Source of the DNA: Eriocheir sinensis
Taxonomy: Eukaryota; Arthropoda; Malacostraca; Decapoda; Varunidae
DNA length: 64,000 nucleotides
NCBI RefSeq assembly: GCF_024679095.1
Contig: NC_066509.1
Coordinates: 21,655,924 to 21,719,923 of the forward strand
Reading direction: 5' to 3'
Each line of letters opens with the position of its first letter. The first letter of the stretch is position 1. The position numbers and the translations under genes were made by a program. The notes beneath the pieces are model-generated. The model saw nothing but the letters and a program-made list of their open reading frames with translations. It was not told where the DNA came from and made no database searches. Below are positions 50,613 through 62,568 of this stretch, in pieces.

Positions 50613-50850
50613 ACTTCAGCCTTAGAGATAGATGAGACGGCAGTGTTGCCGTCAGGACTGAGGAGTGGAGGGAAAGATGAAGAAGTGAAGTTGGAGGAGA
50701 TGTTTTTGGCTAGATGCCAGAAGTCACGGGAAGAGTTAGAGAAAGCAAGGCTATGACATTTTCTATTAATGAAAGAATTTTTGGTTAGTCGGAGAATAGA
50801 TTTGGCACGATTTCGGGGATTTGTTTTCCTTTCCATCCACAGACCAAATT
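50613..50850 (-). pseudogene. LINE J fragment 2 (linker before RT) in the hairpin loop
   Basis: On the minus strand: SFINRKCHSLAFSNSSRDFW, HLAKNISSNFTSSSFPPL, LSPDGNTAVSSISKAEVF. This is the connector between endonuclease and RT of the Jockey-like family also found at 22685-23815. It is cut at the arm boundary. The rest of the loop (50851-50972) is pyrimidine-rich. Confidence 0.75.
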
Positions 50851-50972
50851 GTTATCTTTCTCACCTGTCTCATTCCCTCCTTCCTCCTCCCTCTCTTTTT
50901 CCTCCTCTCTTCTCGATTCCAGAGACTTCTCCGTCCCGTTTTCTTCTGCGCCTCATCTCACTCCTGTTTGTT

Positions 50973-51196
50973 TTCATCGCTGTCCTCCTCCTCTTTTATC
51001 TTTCTTCTCTCCTCTTTTGCACTCCCATTCGTCACTTTGTTTTCCTCCTTTATCTGATGTTACACTCTACTACCACCACCACGACTGCCTCCTCCTCCTA
51101 CTCCTCAGCCATTCAGAGGTGTGAGTGAGTGATGGCTCAGCTCACACGGCCGCGATGGGAGTCGAACCACGGTACTGATGCATCGCCGTCGAGACC
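50973..51196 (-). repeat. Perfect inverted repeat, right arm
   Basis: Reverse complement of 50388-50612; the loop between arms is 360 bp. Confidence 0.95.
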
Positions 51197-51450
51197 GTCG
51201 AGACGGTTCATCCCTCACGCTGGTAAACTCTGGAACAATCTTCCTTCATCTGTATTTCCTCCTGCCTACGAATTGAACTCTTTCAAGAGGAGGGTATCAG
51301 GACACCTCTCCTCCCGTATTTGATCTTCCTTTCGGCCACCTCTTGTGTTTCTTTTTTAGGAGCAGCGAGTAGCGGGTTTTTTTTTATTATTGTTTTCTTT
51401 TTTTGTGTGCCCTTGAGCTGCCTTCTTTGTTGTAAAAAAAAAAAAAAAAG
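51197..51450 (+). mobile_element. LINE J fragment 3: C-terminal codons, 3' UTR and poly(A)
   Basis: Reads RFIPHAGKLWNNLPSSVFPP, YELNSFKRRVSGHLSSRI and TGA (about 51321-51323), followed by about 110 bp and an A-run at 51434-51449. A 3'-end fragment of the Jockey-like J family, which ends in poly(A), unlike the CR1-like LINEs here. Confidence 0.82.
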
Positions 51451-52275
<825 letters not shown>

Positions 52276-52774
52276 ATTGGACACTGTGTGGAAGCAGAAC
52301 GATATTTCTTCTTATCCTCCACACGTTGGGATTACCATCGCTTCCTGGGTGCTGTGCAGTGGACAAGTAGCGCACAGGAAGTACTGTGTGTGTGTGTGTG
52401 TGTGCCCTTGCACAACTTTGGAAACTCGCCCCTATATGCTCCATTGCCCTCACGCGGGACGGACCCTGTGGACAGTGTAGTGTTTAGTGGGGCAGGAACG
52501 ACCATGAACGAACTAAAAAAATAGCTTCCGAGATCTGTGAAACATTCTTTCTATCAAAGTGTTCAAGCGTGTGTGGAAAAAACTACAAAATAGTGAACAG
52601 TGAGAGCAACTCCACGAAACACGCTGACCTTACCTCGCCTAGAGCTGTAAATCCCCTGGGACAGGGCCCCTCGGAAACAGGCTGCGCCCGCCCCTCGCAT
52701 TCCAAGGTGAGATTAGAGACACCCTCATCCCACCCTGACCTGACCTCTCGTGCGCATCGACCCACACCACCATC

Positions 52775-54045
52775 ATGGCCTCCCCCACTCTCACTGAGGC
52801 CCCCCAACAGCGTCAGCAAATTGCCTGAGCAGGACAGTCAGGCTATCCTGGGGCAGAATATTGCTGTGTGTGCAGCTACTCTGTCCGGGTGAAGCCCTCC
52901 ACGGCCTGCAGCCAACCAGACTGTCCAAACCTGGCCTGCGCAGACTGCTTCAATGATGGCCCTTTCTGCTGCTCCACGACTGAGGAACTGAGGCGAGCAG
53001 CCGGCGTTCCTCACCCCGTCACCTACGCGGCCGCTGATGACACACCGCCCAGCATCCCAGCAGCCCCCCAGCCCGACCCGCTCGCCCCAAAACCACCAAT
53101 TGAAACGGAGGACAGCGCCGTCAGGGAGGATCTTCCCTCCAACCCGCCTGAAGGCCTTGTTGACATCATTCTCCGACTAAGGAATGAGTTACACGGCCTT
53201 AAGTGCATTGTGGAGACATATCGGGAGCGGAGTGAAAGAACGAGGAAGCAAAGTGAAGCCTTGGTTGAAACCGTCAGCTCCATGGACTCCCTGGCACAAG
53301 TTGAACAGGAAACCCCCATCCCCCCCCCCCACCACACAAGCCACAAGTGCCCTGCCAAATAAAATTGACCAGGACTTGCAGGAGGTGTGCTCCTCCCACC
53401 CCAGCTGGCGCGGCTGGTGGGAATCAGGGAAGCCCAGAGCACTGAGGAAGGTGACTCACGACCCCCCAGAAGACGCCGAGACAGCCCCACCCCCTCGCCG
53501 CCGGGAGGGCAAACCCACCCAGGCCACACAACCCCCCCCCGCCCTCTGTCAGAAACAGAAACCCCCCCTCTCCTGGCCGATCCACTCCTCCTACCCCCTC
53601 CCGTCCTCCCCGCCACCATCACCACTACAACCGCGGGCGCGGAGACACACCACGGTACACACACCATCGCCCACAACCGCTCTGGACTCAGGCCCCACCA
53701 CACTTCTGTGGCAGGTGCCGTCAGCGTGGCCACATAGTCAATCACTGCACTGAGACCATCTGCGACTTCTGTGACCGACGTGGGCACCTCGCTGACCAGT
53801 GTCGCAAGAGGCAGGCAGAGGCAAAGCGAAGTCTTGAGTGTGCGTACTGCCAACGGCGAGGACACACCGATGACGAGTGTTACGCTCGAGCCGCCGACAT
53901 CAGACAGGAACGACTGCTTCGAGCAATCCTGTCTGAACACCAGCCACCTATCACCCAGCCTGCTCCCTACCAGCAAGCGGTGCACGCCCCGCCCTACCCA
54001 TCCTGGCCTCATCCCCCGCACACTCCCCTTCCGCTGATCCGATAA
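52775..54045 (+). pseudogene. LINE F ORF1: Cys-rich N-terminus and three CCHC knuckles
   Basis: The start ATG at 52775 has a good context (ACCATCATGG); TGA at 52826 probably replaces an Arg codon. Next comes a Cys-rich block (CCVCSYSV, CSQPDCPNLACADC, FCCSTTEEL), a Pro-rich linker and a coiled-coil-like helix (GLVDIILRLRNELHGLKCIV). The frame then shifts around the C-runs near 53315-53335 and a Pro-rich stretch follows. In the last frame, from 53704, come three perfect C-x2-C-x4-H-x4-C knuckles: CGRCRQRGHIVNHC, CDFCDRRGHLADQC and CAYCQRRGHTDDEC. These bind nucleic acid in Gag-like ORF1 proteins. TAA at 54043-54045 ends it, in the same frame as the endonuclease. Confidence 0.87.
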
Positions 54046-56953
54046 GGCGATACAGACACCAGTGGCCTCAAGATTCTGTCCGCCAACGTACGAGGCTTTA
54101 GGACCAACATCGGGAAGCTGACACACGCCTTCGTCTTCAGGCACCACATCGACATAGTGGTGACAGTGAAGACCTTCCTGGACGACACATGCGCCACCAC
54201 CCGTGATAAGATCCCCGGGTACTCGCACTGGGCCAGACGAGACCGCCACACAGGACAGGGGGGAGGCATTGCTGTTTGCCTCCGAAACGGCCTGCAGATG
54301 GACACCCTCACCACAGACACTCCCCTGGAAATGGAGATGATGCTCCTCCGCATCATTCTCGAGGACAGAAGCGCTCTGCTACTCTGTGCCATGTACCGGC
54401 CACAGTGACAAGGCAGCGCCCCCCTCATCTACCTCATAGAGCACCTGGACGACCTTATGGCTGACCACAGCTGTCAGTACGCGATGGTTGTGGGCGACCT
54501 AAATCAACACCTGGTGACGATGGCCTTCACCGAGCTCACAGCGGTGCATGGATTGCACAACCATGTTGAGTTCCCGACACATCAGCGTCGAGGCTCCCTG
54601 GACCCTGTGCTCACAGACCTGCCGAGTGACTGCGTGCTGTGCTACCCACTAACTAGACCGTGTGGGCAGTTCCGTTCACAACGCCGTACTCACCACCATC
54701 ACCCTGGCCCCAGCGCGTGAAGAGGAACACCAGCGAGTCATCTGGCTGTGGGACCGCGCGGACTGGACGGCTGCAAGGCAGGCCCTGGCAGCGACTGCAT
54801 GGGGCACAGTCCTTAACGGTGACCCACAACATGACGCCTCCGCCCTCACCACTGTCCTCAATACCGTCCAGCAACAACACGTCCCCCACCGCACCTACTT
54901 AACCAGCCCAAAAGACCAGCCTTGGTTCTGGTACAGGTGCCGTATTGCAGCCGAAAGGAAACATAAGGCTTGGACACGATATAAAAGACATCCCACGCAG
55001 GAAAATAAAGCCCAACACAGACGAGTCTGCAAAAATATGACGAGGACAGCAAAGTGGGCAAAAGAAAGGTAGGATGCCGACAGGAGGAGAAAGCTGTCCT
55101 CTAACCAAACCGACCCGAAACAGTGGTGGGGGCTGGTGAAGGAACAGCAAGGCCTTACCCCCCAGGAACGTATCCCGCTCCTGAGGAAACCTGACGGAGA
55201 CCTGGCCATCACCAGCCGGGAAAAGGCTGACCTGCTGGCCTGTCACTTCAGTCAAAAGATGACAACCCAGGAACCAGACAGGCAGCCGCCCATCCTCCCC
55301 CAACTCATCGCCTCAAGACTAGAGAGTGTGCTAATCTCTGAGGACGCTGTCAGGAGACATCTGAGGGGCGTCAACACCAGGAAGGCGCCAGGCCCTGACA
55401 GCGTGAGTCCATACTTACTGAGGCGATGCTCCGATGAGCTCACCACCCCCCTCGCCCAGATCTTCCGGCGATGCCTGCAGAGCTGGCTGTGGCCTGCGCA
55501 GTGGGAGGAGGCCAGAGTCACACCCGTGCACAAGAAAAAATCCAGGTCTGAGCCAGGCAATTACAGGCCAATATCACTCCTCCCAATCATCAGCAAGATA
55601 TTTGAGAGGATCATCGGGGAGCAATTGACATCCTTCCTCGACGAAAACCACCTGCAGTCACCGAAGCAGTTTGGTTTTCGGAAGGGCCGCTCTACCTCAG
55701 ACCTCCTCCGTCTCCTCTCAATGTCCTGGCATGACGCCCTTGATGACGGCCACCCCTCTCTCGTGATTGCCCTGGATATAGCTGGCGCGTTCGACTTCGT
55801 TTGGCACCGCGGTCTGACGGCGACGCTACAGCAACTAGGCATCACGGGGGACCTGCTGCGCCTGCTCTCAAACTACCTGTTAGGCAGGAGCCTCCGCGTA
55901 GCAGTCAACGGAAGCACCTCGACCACCTTCCCGGTGGAGGCCTCCGTTCCACAAGTGTCCGTCCTTGGACCTATTCTGTGGAACATATACTTTAACTACC
56001 TCCTGCAAACCATCCCGGCACCAAGCGCCTACGCCGACGACTGCACCCTCTCCAGAACATACAAGAGGGAGGAAGCCCAGGACGTGATAGAGTCCGTCAA
56101 CAGACAGTTGGCAGACATAATGGCCTGGGGAAAGAGGTGGCAAGTTAGGTTTGCCCCTGACAAAACCCAGGCCATGGTAATATCACGTTCTCGGGAGGAC
56201 GCGAGGCAACTCCACGGCAGGCTGAGATTCGGGAAGGACACCATCCCTCTGCAGGCCAGCGTCGACATCCTGGGCGTGGAGGTGGACTCCCAGCTGCTGT
56301 TCGACCGTCACCTTGAAAGGGTGGTGCACAAAGCCTCCCAGAAGTTGAACCTCCTGCGCCGCATGAAGAACCTCCTCGATGCTGAAGGACTGAACACCCT
56401 CTATAAGGCACAAGTCCGTCCAGTGATGGAGTATGCACCGCTCACCTGGATGGCCAGCGCCCGCTGCCACCTCAACCGGCTAGACAAGGTGCAGATGAGG
56501 GCTGAACGCCTCATCAACGGCACCCAGCACCACCGACCGAGCCAATGGGAGACACAGCGACAACAACATCGACAACAACAACAACAACAACTACACGAGG
56601 GACGGGCAACAGCAGCCACGAACCAGCTGAACAGCCTGGAGCACCGTCGCCGCGTCGCTGCCCTGACGGTGCTACACAAGGCACAAGTGGGCCTAGTGCT
56701 CCACCTGACGGACCTGTGGGCTACCTGGAGGAGGTTTGAGCGCAGCACGAGAACGATGCTGAGCAACGCCTCCCTCCTGGAAGTGTCAATGGCCCGCTCC
56801 AGCACCCACCAACGTGCCTTCTCCATCGCAGCGGTGGTGTGGTGGAACAACCTCACTGCTGATGTGGACGTGACACAACTGTCCACTCAGCAGATGAAGG
56901 TTGCGTCCCACCGTAAACATGTATATAATTGTAACCTCGGCAGAAACTTTTAA
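54046..56953 (+). pseudogene. LINE F ORF2: endonuclease-reverse transcriptase
   Basis: Endonuclease: LKILSANVRGFRTNIGKL, a VVTVKTFLDD block (usually TETxLD), GQGGGIAVCLR, TGA at 54406, VVGDLNQH (usually GDFN) and RRGSLDPVLTDL, then a frameshift near 54655. Frame then stays constant, with one TAG at 55070-55072. RT from 55136: APGPDSVSPYLLRRC, NYRPISLLPIISKIFERII, QFGFRKGRSTSDLL, VIALDIAGAFDFVWH, ASVPQVSVLGPILWNIYFN (usually PQGS) and YADDCTL. The 605-codon RT frame ends at 56953. The broken endonuclease and altered PQGS suggest an inactive copy. Confidence 0.9.
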
Positions 56954-57031
56954 ATAGCTCCCCAACGGTCGGGGGAGCTTTAGCATAGAAAAATAATACT
57001 GCCATGTACTAATGTACTGAACATGTTTAAA

Positions 57032-57035
<4 letters not shown>

Positions 57036-57076
<41 letters not shown>
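57036..57076. repeat. (GA)n between LINE F and LINE B 3' ends
   Basis: Short perfect GA tract. The LINE F tail (plus strand) lies on its left and the LINE B tail (minus strand) on its right, the mirror image of 10916-11028. Confidence 0.95.
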
Positions 57077-57080
<4 letters not shown>

Positions 57081-59879
57081 CATAGATTTACATAGAAAAT
57101 CAGACCACACAGACCCCATGGTCCAGACTAGGTCGTCTGTCCTTAAACCTAAGGGATTCTACATTAATCAGATGGCTCCAAAACATTGCATTTCAACTCT
57201 AGTTAATATTAAGTTGAAGGAAGTGACGGTCGAGCTTGTTTTTAAAGGAGTCAATCGTGTTACACTGGACCACTGAAGGTAGGAGATTATTCCATTCTCG
57301 CACTACAACGTTGGTGAAGAAAAATTTGGTGCAGTCTGAATTTACTTGTCTACATTTGAGTTTTATGCCATTGTTCCTCGTTCGCAAAGTGTCATCCATC
57401 ATAAATAATTTTGATATGTCTATATTCGTGAAACCATTAAGTATTTTGAAACATTCGATCAGTTTTCCTCGGAGGCGACGTTTCTCAAGAGAGAACATGT
57501 TATGGGTGGAAAACCTTTCTTCGTAGGATTTATTGCGCAAGGAAGGGATCATTTTTGTTGTCCGACGCTGAATACCTTCTAATTTAGCAATGTCCTTTGC
57601 ATGGTGGGGAGACCAAAACTGTACCGCAAATTACAAGTGGGGTTTGACTAAACTATTGTAGAGCGGAAGTATTACATCTTTATTCTTGAATGAAAAGTTT
57701 CTTTTAATGAGGCCCAACATTCCGTTCGGTTTATTTGCTGCATCGATGCATTGCTGTGAGCATTTGAGGTTTGACGCGATTTTCACCCCCAAGTCCTTAA
57801 CGCATTGAACGCTTGTGAGTTTAACGTCGCGCAATTCGTAATCGAATTTCTTATTTCTTGTTCCAACTTGAAGGACCTGGCACTTGTCTACGCTAAAGAG
57901 CTTCTCCCATATATCCGACCAAGCCGAAATTTTGTGCAAATCCTCTTGGAGGCTTTGCCTGTCTTTGTCATTGAGAACCGAGCTACCAATCTTTGTGTCG
58001 TCTACAAATTCAATAATGCGATTATTGAGTCCAACATCCACATCGTTGTTGTAAATAATGAAGAGCACTGGGCCAAGAACCGAGCCCTGAGGGACGCCAC
58101 TAGTGACCGGCGCCCACTCTAAGTTAAATCCGTCAATCACTACTCTTTGTTGTCTGTTGCTCAACCAATTCGCGATCCATTGGTTTACTTGACCGTCAAT
58201 ACCTATTTGCTTTAATTTATAAAGTAATTTATGATGTGGGACTTTATCAGACTTTTTCTGGAAATCAAGATAGACTATGTCCAATGATTTGGTTACGTCA
58301 TAAACTGAGAAGAGGTCGTTATAGAAGGTCAATAGGTTTGATAAGCAGGATCTTTTGTTACGGAAGCCATGTTGTGAATCCCCAATTAATGAGTGGATTT
58401 CAAGGTAACTCACAATTTTGTCTCTAATTATGCCCTCAAGTAGCTTACCTACAACTGGAGTTAGACTAATGGGTCTGTAATTACCTGGTATTTTTTGTCT
58501 CCTTTTTAAAAATCGGTGTCACGTTAGCCTTTTTCCAACCCGAAGGGACGATGCCTTGTTGCAAGAACATATTTAATACGGTTTTGAGGGAGGAGAGTAT
58601 TTCGCTCTTTGTTTCTTTAAGCAGTATAGGATATACTTTGTCGGGTTCGGGACTTTTATTTGTTTTAAGTGAATGGAGAACTTTAAAAACTTCATCAGTT
58701 GTTATCTCAAAATTAGGCAATGCATGCTCGAGATTTACATTAATACTGGTATTGGTGGTAGTGGGAGGAAGACTGTTAGTATTAAACACCGAGGAAAAGT
58801 AATTGTTTAAGAGGTTTGCAATGTCTTGGCTGTCAGTCACTAGTGCACCATCGCTGTTTGTTAAAGGTCCAATTCCACTTCTGATCGCCTTTCTGTTGTT
58901 TATATAACTGAAGAAGGATTTCGGATTATTTTTACAGTCGGTTGCAATATAGTCTTCATATCTACGCTTTGCCTGACATACTAATCTTTTTACTCGTCGC
59001 CTGGCATCAAAATAAAGTCTAATGTTTTCGGGCGTGCTTTGTTCATTCTTTAACCTGTAAAACAATTTTCTCTCCTTGACTGAGTGTTTAATTTCGCTAT
59101 TAAACCAAGGTGGGCTTTTATTAGTGTTAATTCGCTTCTCGCACAAGGGGACGAATGTGTTCTGCTAAGTGAGTAAATGATTTTTAAAGCTTAGCCAGGC
59201 TTCCTCTACATTGCTGTCATCTGATAGTTGTATTTCTGTTAGTTTTTGTAGGATTCCTACGAAGTTAGCTCTTTTGAAATTGGGCAGCTTTACTTTATTT
59301 TCAGTCACTGATGTTTGAGCTCTAATGTCGATGCGCACTAATTTATGATCGCAGGAACCGAGGTTTTCTCCTACCATGACATTACTGACTAGGTTATCTT
59401 GGGTCGTTATAACAAGGTCTAGTGTGCTATTTTGTCGGGATGGTTCAGAAACCGTTTGGCTGAGATAATTTTCTTCTAACAATTCGATCATTCTATGTGA
59501 CTCGCCTCTGTACCTGCCAGTGTCGCCCAGTCGATATGGGGGAGGTTAAAGTCTCTTAATATAAGTGAGCCATTGTTATTAAGTGACTGCCTTAAAACGC
59601 TGTATATTTCAAGATCGTCATCGAGTGATTGCCCGGGAGGCCTGTAGGTGACAAATATATTTAAATTGACTTTTGCAATGTTTACTCGCACGCACAAATG
59701 TTCAACATAACTGTCTCTTCGTGTTTTGTCAGTGGGTTGCAAATAGCTTTTGACAAAAAGGGCGACGCCACCACCTCTACGGTTTATACGATCTTTGTTG
59801 AAGAGTATGTATCCATCTATGTTGTATTCGGAACTTAAATCAATATTTGTGGTTTCGATAAATGTTTCGGATATAATAA

Positions 59880-59912
<33 letters not shown>

Positions 59913-60016
59913 GTTAGAGCAAGACATGTCAGTTCATGAAACTTTTTTCTTAGGCTACGCGCATTGATACTAAGGATTTTTAAGTTATCTAGAGGCTTGG
60001 TAATAGAGGTGGTGGT

Positions 60017-60017
<1 letters not shown>
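57077..60017 (-). mobile_element. LINE B copy 3: CR1-like, 5'-truncated
   Basis: Minus strand from (CT)n (read in its own direction) at 60018-60084 through endonuclease and RT to the ATGTAAATCT-type tail at 57077, followed again by (CT)n. The 5' end lies at nearly the same place as in copy 1 (at CCTCTATTACCAAG). A T-run at 59884-59911 interrupts the endonuclease. Confidence 0.9.
57199..59980 (-). pseudogene. LINE B copy 3 endonuclease-reverse transcriptase
   Basis: Compared with copy 2, this ORF is broken near 59500, 59165, 58500, 57640 and elsewhere. Motifs seen: TYRPPGQSLDDDLEIY, LRDFNLPHIDW (usually GDFN), SCDHKLV, VYLDFQKKSDKVPHH (usually KAFDKV), SGVPQGSVLGPVLFIIYNND and EFVDDTKIG (usually FADD). 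The C-terminal part (IPSLRNKSYEERF, VVREWNNLLPSVV) is open from 57552 to 57199. More diverged at catalytic positions than copies 1 and 2. Confidence 0.88.

Positions 60018-60084
<67 letters not shown>
60018..60084. repeat. (GA)n microsatellite
   Basis: Perfect GA tract abutting LINE B copy 3. Confidence 0.95.
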
Positions 60085-60086
<2 letters not shown>

Positions 60087-60105
60087 CCTGACTTATATGA
60101 AAATA

Positions 60106-60110
<5 letters not shown>

Positions 60111-60158
<48 letters not shown>
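60111..60158. repeat. (GT)n microsatellite
   Basis: Perfect GT tract. Confidence 0.95.
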
Positions 60159-60160
<2 letters not shown>

Positions 60161-60172
60161 ATTTCGACGCCC

Positions 60173-60175
<3 letters not shown>

Positions 60176-60265
<90 letters not shown>
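60176..60265. repeat. (CT)n microsatellite
   Basis: Perfect CT tract, inverted relative to the GA tract at 60018. Confidence 0.95.
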
Positions 60266-60268
<3 letters not shown>

Positions 60269-60327
60269 AAAATCAATGAAATGTATGATCTTCCCATGTC
60301 CATGTATCTTTTTTTTCTTCCTCCTTT

Positions 60328-60367
60328 TCCTCCTCCTCCTCCTCCTCCTCCTCCTCCTCCTCCTCCT
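60328..60367. repeat. (CCT)n microsatellite
   Basis: Perfect CCT trinucleotide run; the following 130 bp are pyrimidine-rich without a gene. Confidence 0.9.
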
Positions 60368-60499
60368 ATTTTTCAGTCACCACCCTCTCGTTCTTCCTGT
60401 CTTGACCTCCCCGTCATCCCTTTCTTTTTCTTCTTCATGTATTCCTTCTTTTTGTATCATTTTCTCCTTGTACACTCTCCACACAAAGTTATCGAACGC

Positions 60500-60776
60500 T
60501 TTAAGCGCCATGCATTCTGAGGTACACGGACGAAAAAATTTGAGCCACCTCTCCCTGTGTAGAACGGGTGGTAGCCTTGTGTACAAATGCTCTGTGTGAA
60601 AGAGTGAGATGCCAATGGCTCAGTATTACATGCGCACCGATAAGTCTTGTCGCTTGATCTCGGCGGTGACTGAAAAATCCCAAGTAATAGCGGCGTATTC
60701 GAACCAGGGTCGTCCATCACGCAGTGAATGCGAGACTCGCACGCTAACCACTCAGCCACCGCCTACCCATATGTTA
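60500..60776 (-). mobile_element. tRNA-headed SINE, related head, different tail
   Basis: On the minus strand the head reads GGCGGTGGCTGAGTGGTTAGCG (box A region) with box B GGTTCGAATAC at 60705-60695, then TTGGGATTTTTCAGTCACCG, as in SINE S. After that the sequence departs from SINE S copies, so this is a related subfamily or a truncated or recombined copy. The far end is uncertain. Confidence 0.75.
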
Positions 60777-60885
60777 AGTTACCGTAGTATAGGCAGTGGT
60801 TGCGACCAGGGCCGAGAGAATACAGGGTCCACGCACGCGCACCTTAAGCCGATGAGGGCGGGGCTAGAGCTGTGACGTCACAGAG

Positions 60886-60926
60886 TGCGGGTTGCTCTCT
60901 CCCCTACCCCCTCCCCCTCTCTCAGG

Positions 60927-60998
<72 letters not shown>

Positions 60999-61297
60999 GC
61001 GGCCCACAGGGTGCGGGTTGCTCTCTCCCCTACCCCTCTCTCAGGCTTCTCTCTCTCACCTGCAGCATATTACCACACTAATATTGTATGTAATCCAATT
61101 CTGACTGATTTTGAGGCTTATGTATTGCGGGTGGCTCTCTCCCCCACCCCCTTCCCCTCCCTCAGGCTGGTATCTCTCTCTCTCTCACCTGCAGCATAAT
61201 ACCACACTAATATTGTATGTAATCCAGTTCTTGCTAACGACTTTGAGGCTTATGTGTTGCGGGTGGCTCTTTCCCCACCCCCTTCCCCTCTCTCTGG

Positions 61298-61387
<90 letters not shown>

Positions 61388-61440
61388 AACAGCAGCATAT
61401 TACCACACTAATATTGTAAGTAATAAAATTCTTATTGATG
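60886..61440. repeat. Four-unit tandem array with internal (CT)n
   Basis: Units start at tgcggg near 60886, 61012, 61126 and 61258. They share GCGGGTTGCTCTCTCCCC or GCGGGTGGCTCT, a C-rich stretch and CAGCATATTACCACACTA. (CT)n inside units 1 and 4 expanded to about 70-90 bp, and unit 1 lacks the CAGCAT half. Confidence 0.85.
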
Positions 61441-61717
61441 ACCTTGATACTTTTTTACAGTATATATTATGAGAATATGCTGTCAGTTGACATTCTCACT
61501 GCACAAAGGATATGAAAGTGGTAGGGGACTAGGGGTCACATTTAATGATACCACTATCAAAAGTAACAAAACACTGGTGCATACTTCGGAAAAGTCATAA
61601 TAATATGTTATGAGGCATCACTAAACGATGCGGGCGGCCTGAACCGGCAGCTGACCATGCAGTAGCGCACACCCCGCCACGGTTGAACCCAGACTGGCCG
61701 CGGCAGCCACCTCGGAC

Positions 61718-62458
61718 CAGTGCTGCCACTCTTGATTTTATAAAAAAACAAGAATCATCGGTAAAATACTCCAAGATGAACTAAAAAAAACCAAGATGGC
61801 CGTTTATATATTAAAACTCAAAATACAAACTCTTTCTTACCTTAATATGCATACACCTGAAGTGGGGGTTCCTCATCACTGTCGTCATCATCAGGGTCAG
61901 GTGAATGCAGAGTTGCCATTTCCACTTTTGAGCACATATCCTTGTAGCGCTGATGGCATTTTCCAGTTTTCAAGTCGCTAAGCAGTACTTTTGATGGCTT
62001 CCAGTCATAACAAGATACCCCCTGTCTAGCGATGGCCTGTTTCGCAAGCATTCTGTTTGCCACAGTGTTGGATAAGAGGCTATTTGACTGCTTCGTCTTT
62101 ATTAAGTTGATTTTAGAAAACATTCGTTCGACTGAAGCAGATGAATGTGGTAGCGCCAAGAGATCTCTCATGAATACAGCAAGATTAGGAAATATAGTAC
62201 ATTTATAATTTACACTGACGAAAATATGTAATGTTATTTACATAAATATTGTTTTTTTTTCCTATTATTATCACTATGTATACGTATTTTATTTCATTAA
62301 ATATCTGATACTGGAGGAAATGGGGAAAAATACATGAATTTCATTGCCATGACCAAAAAACCAAGATTTCCTGAATTTAACTGAAAAAAATCCAAGACTC
62401 CAAGCTTGGAGCAGAAAAACCAAGATCTAGTAGAAAAATCCAAGGAGTGGCAGCACTG
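61718..62458 (-). mobile_element. hAT element remnant nested in the outer hAT-like element
   Basis: 14-bp perfect inverted repeats CAGTGCTGCCACTC (61718-61731, 62445-62458), continued imperfectly inward, with a perfect 8-bp duplication CCTCGGAC at 61710-61717 and 62459-62466. It retains the C-terminal end of a hAT transposase; most of the gene is deleted (741 bp total). Confidence 0.92.
61842..62171 (-). pseudogene. hAT transposase C-terminal dimerisation domain
   Basis: About 109 codons reading LLALPHSSASVERMFSKINL, IKTKQSNSLLSNTVANRML and an acidic end (PDPDDDDSDEEP). The (P/H)SSAxVERxFS signature is diagnostic of the hAT C-terminal (hATC) domain. The ATG at 62171 is internal; BED finger and catalytic parts are absent. 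Confidence 0.9.
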
Positions 62459-62568
62459 CCTCGGACTCTTCCCTGCACGCACCCTGTGACGTCACGACCT
62501 GCGCGGCCCGGTGGAGTTTTTGGTGGCTCCTTGCGTGGACCCTGTATTCTCTCGGCCCTGGTTGCGAC

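Larger units (their letters stand above)
60807..62560. mobile_element. hAT-like non-autonomous DNA transposon (outer)
   Basis: Perfect 29-bp inverted repeats begin CAGGGCCGAGAGAATACAGG (60807-60835 and 62532-62560). They are flanked by a perfect 8-bp duplication GTTGCGAC at 60799-60806 and 62561-62568. The CAGGG start and 8-bp duplication are hAT hallmarks. The interior holds a tandem array with (CT)n and a second hAT element; no transposase of its own is seen. Confidence 0.88.

Noticed and set aside
60886..61440. CRISPR-like array
   Set aside because: Unit lengths vary, the units are homologous throughout without unique spacers, and the context is a eukaryotic transposon.
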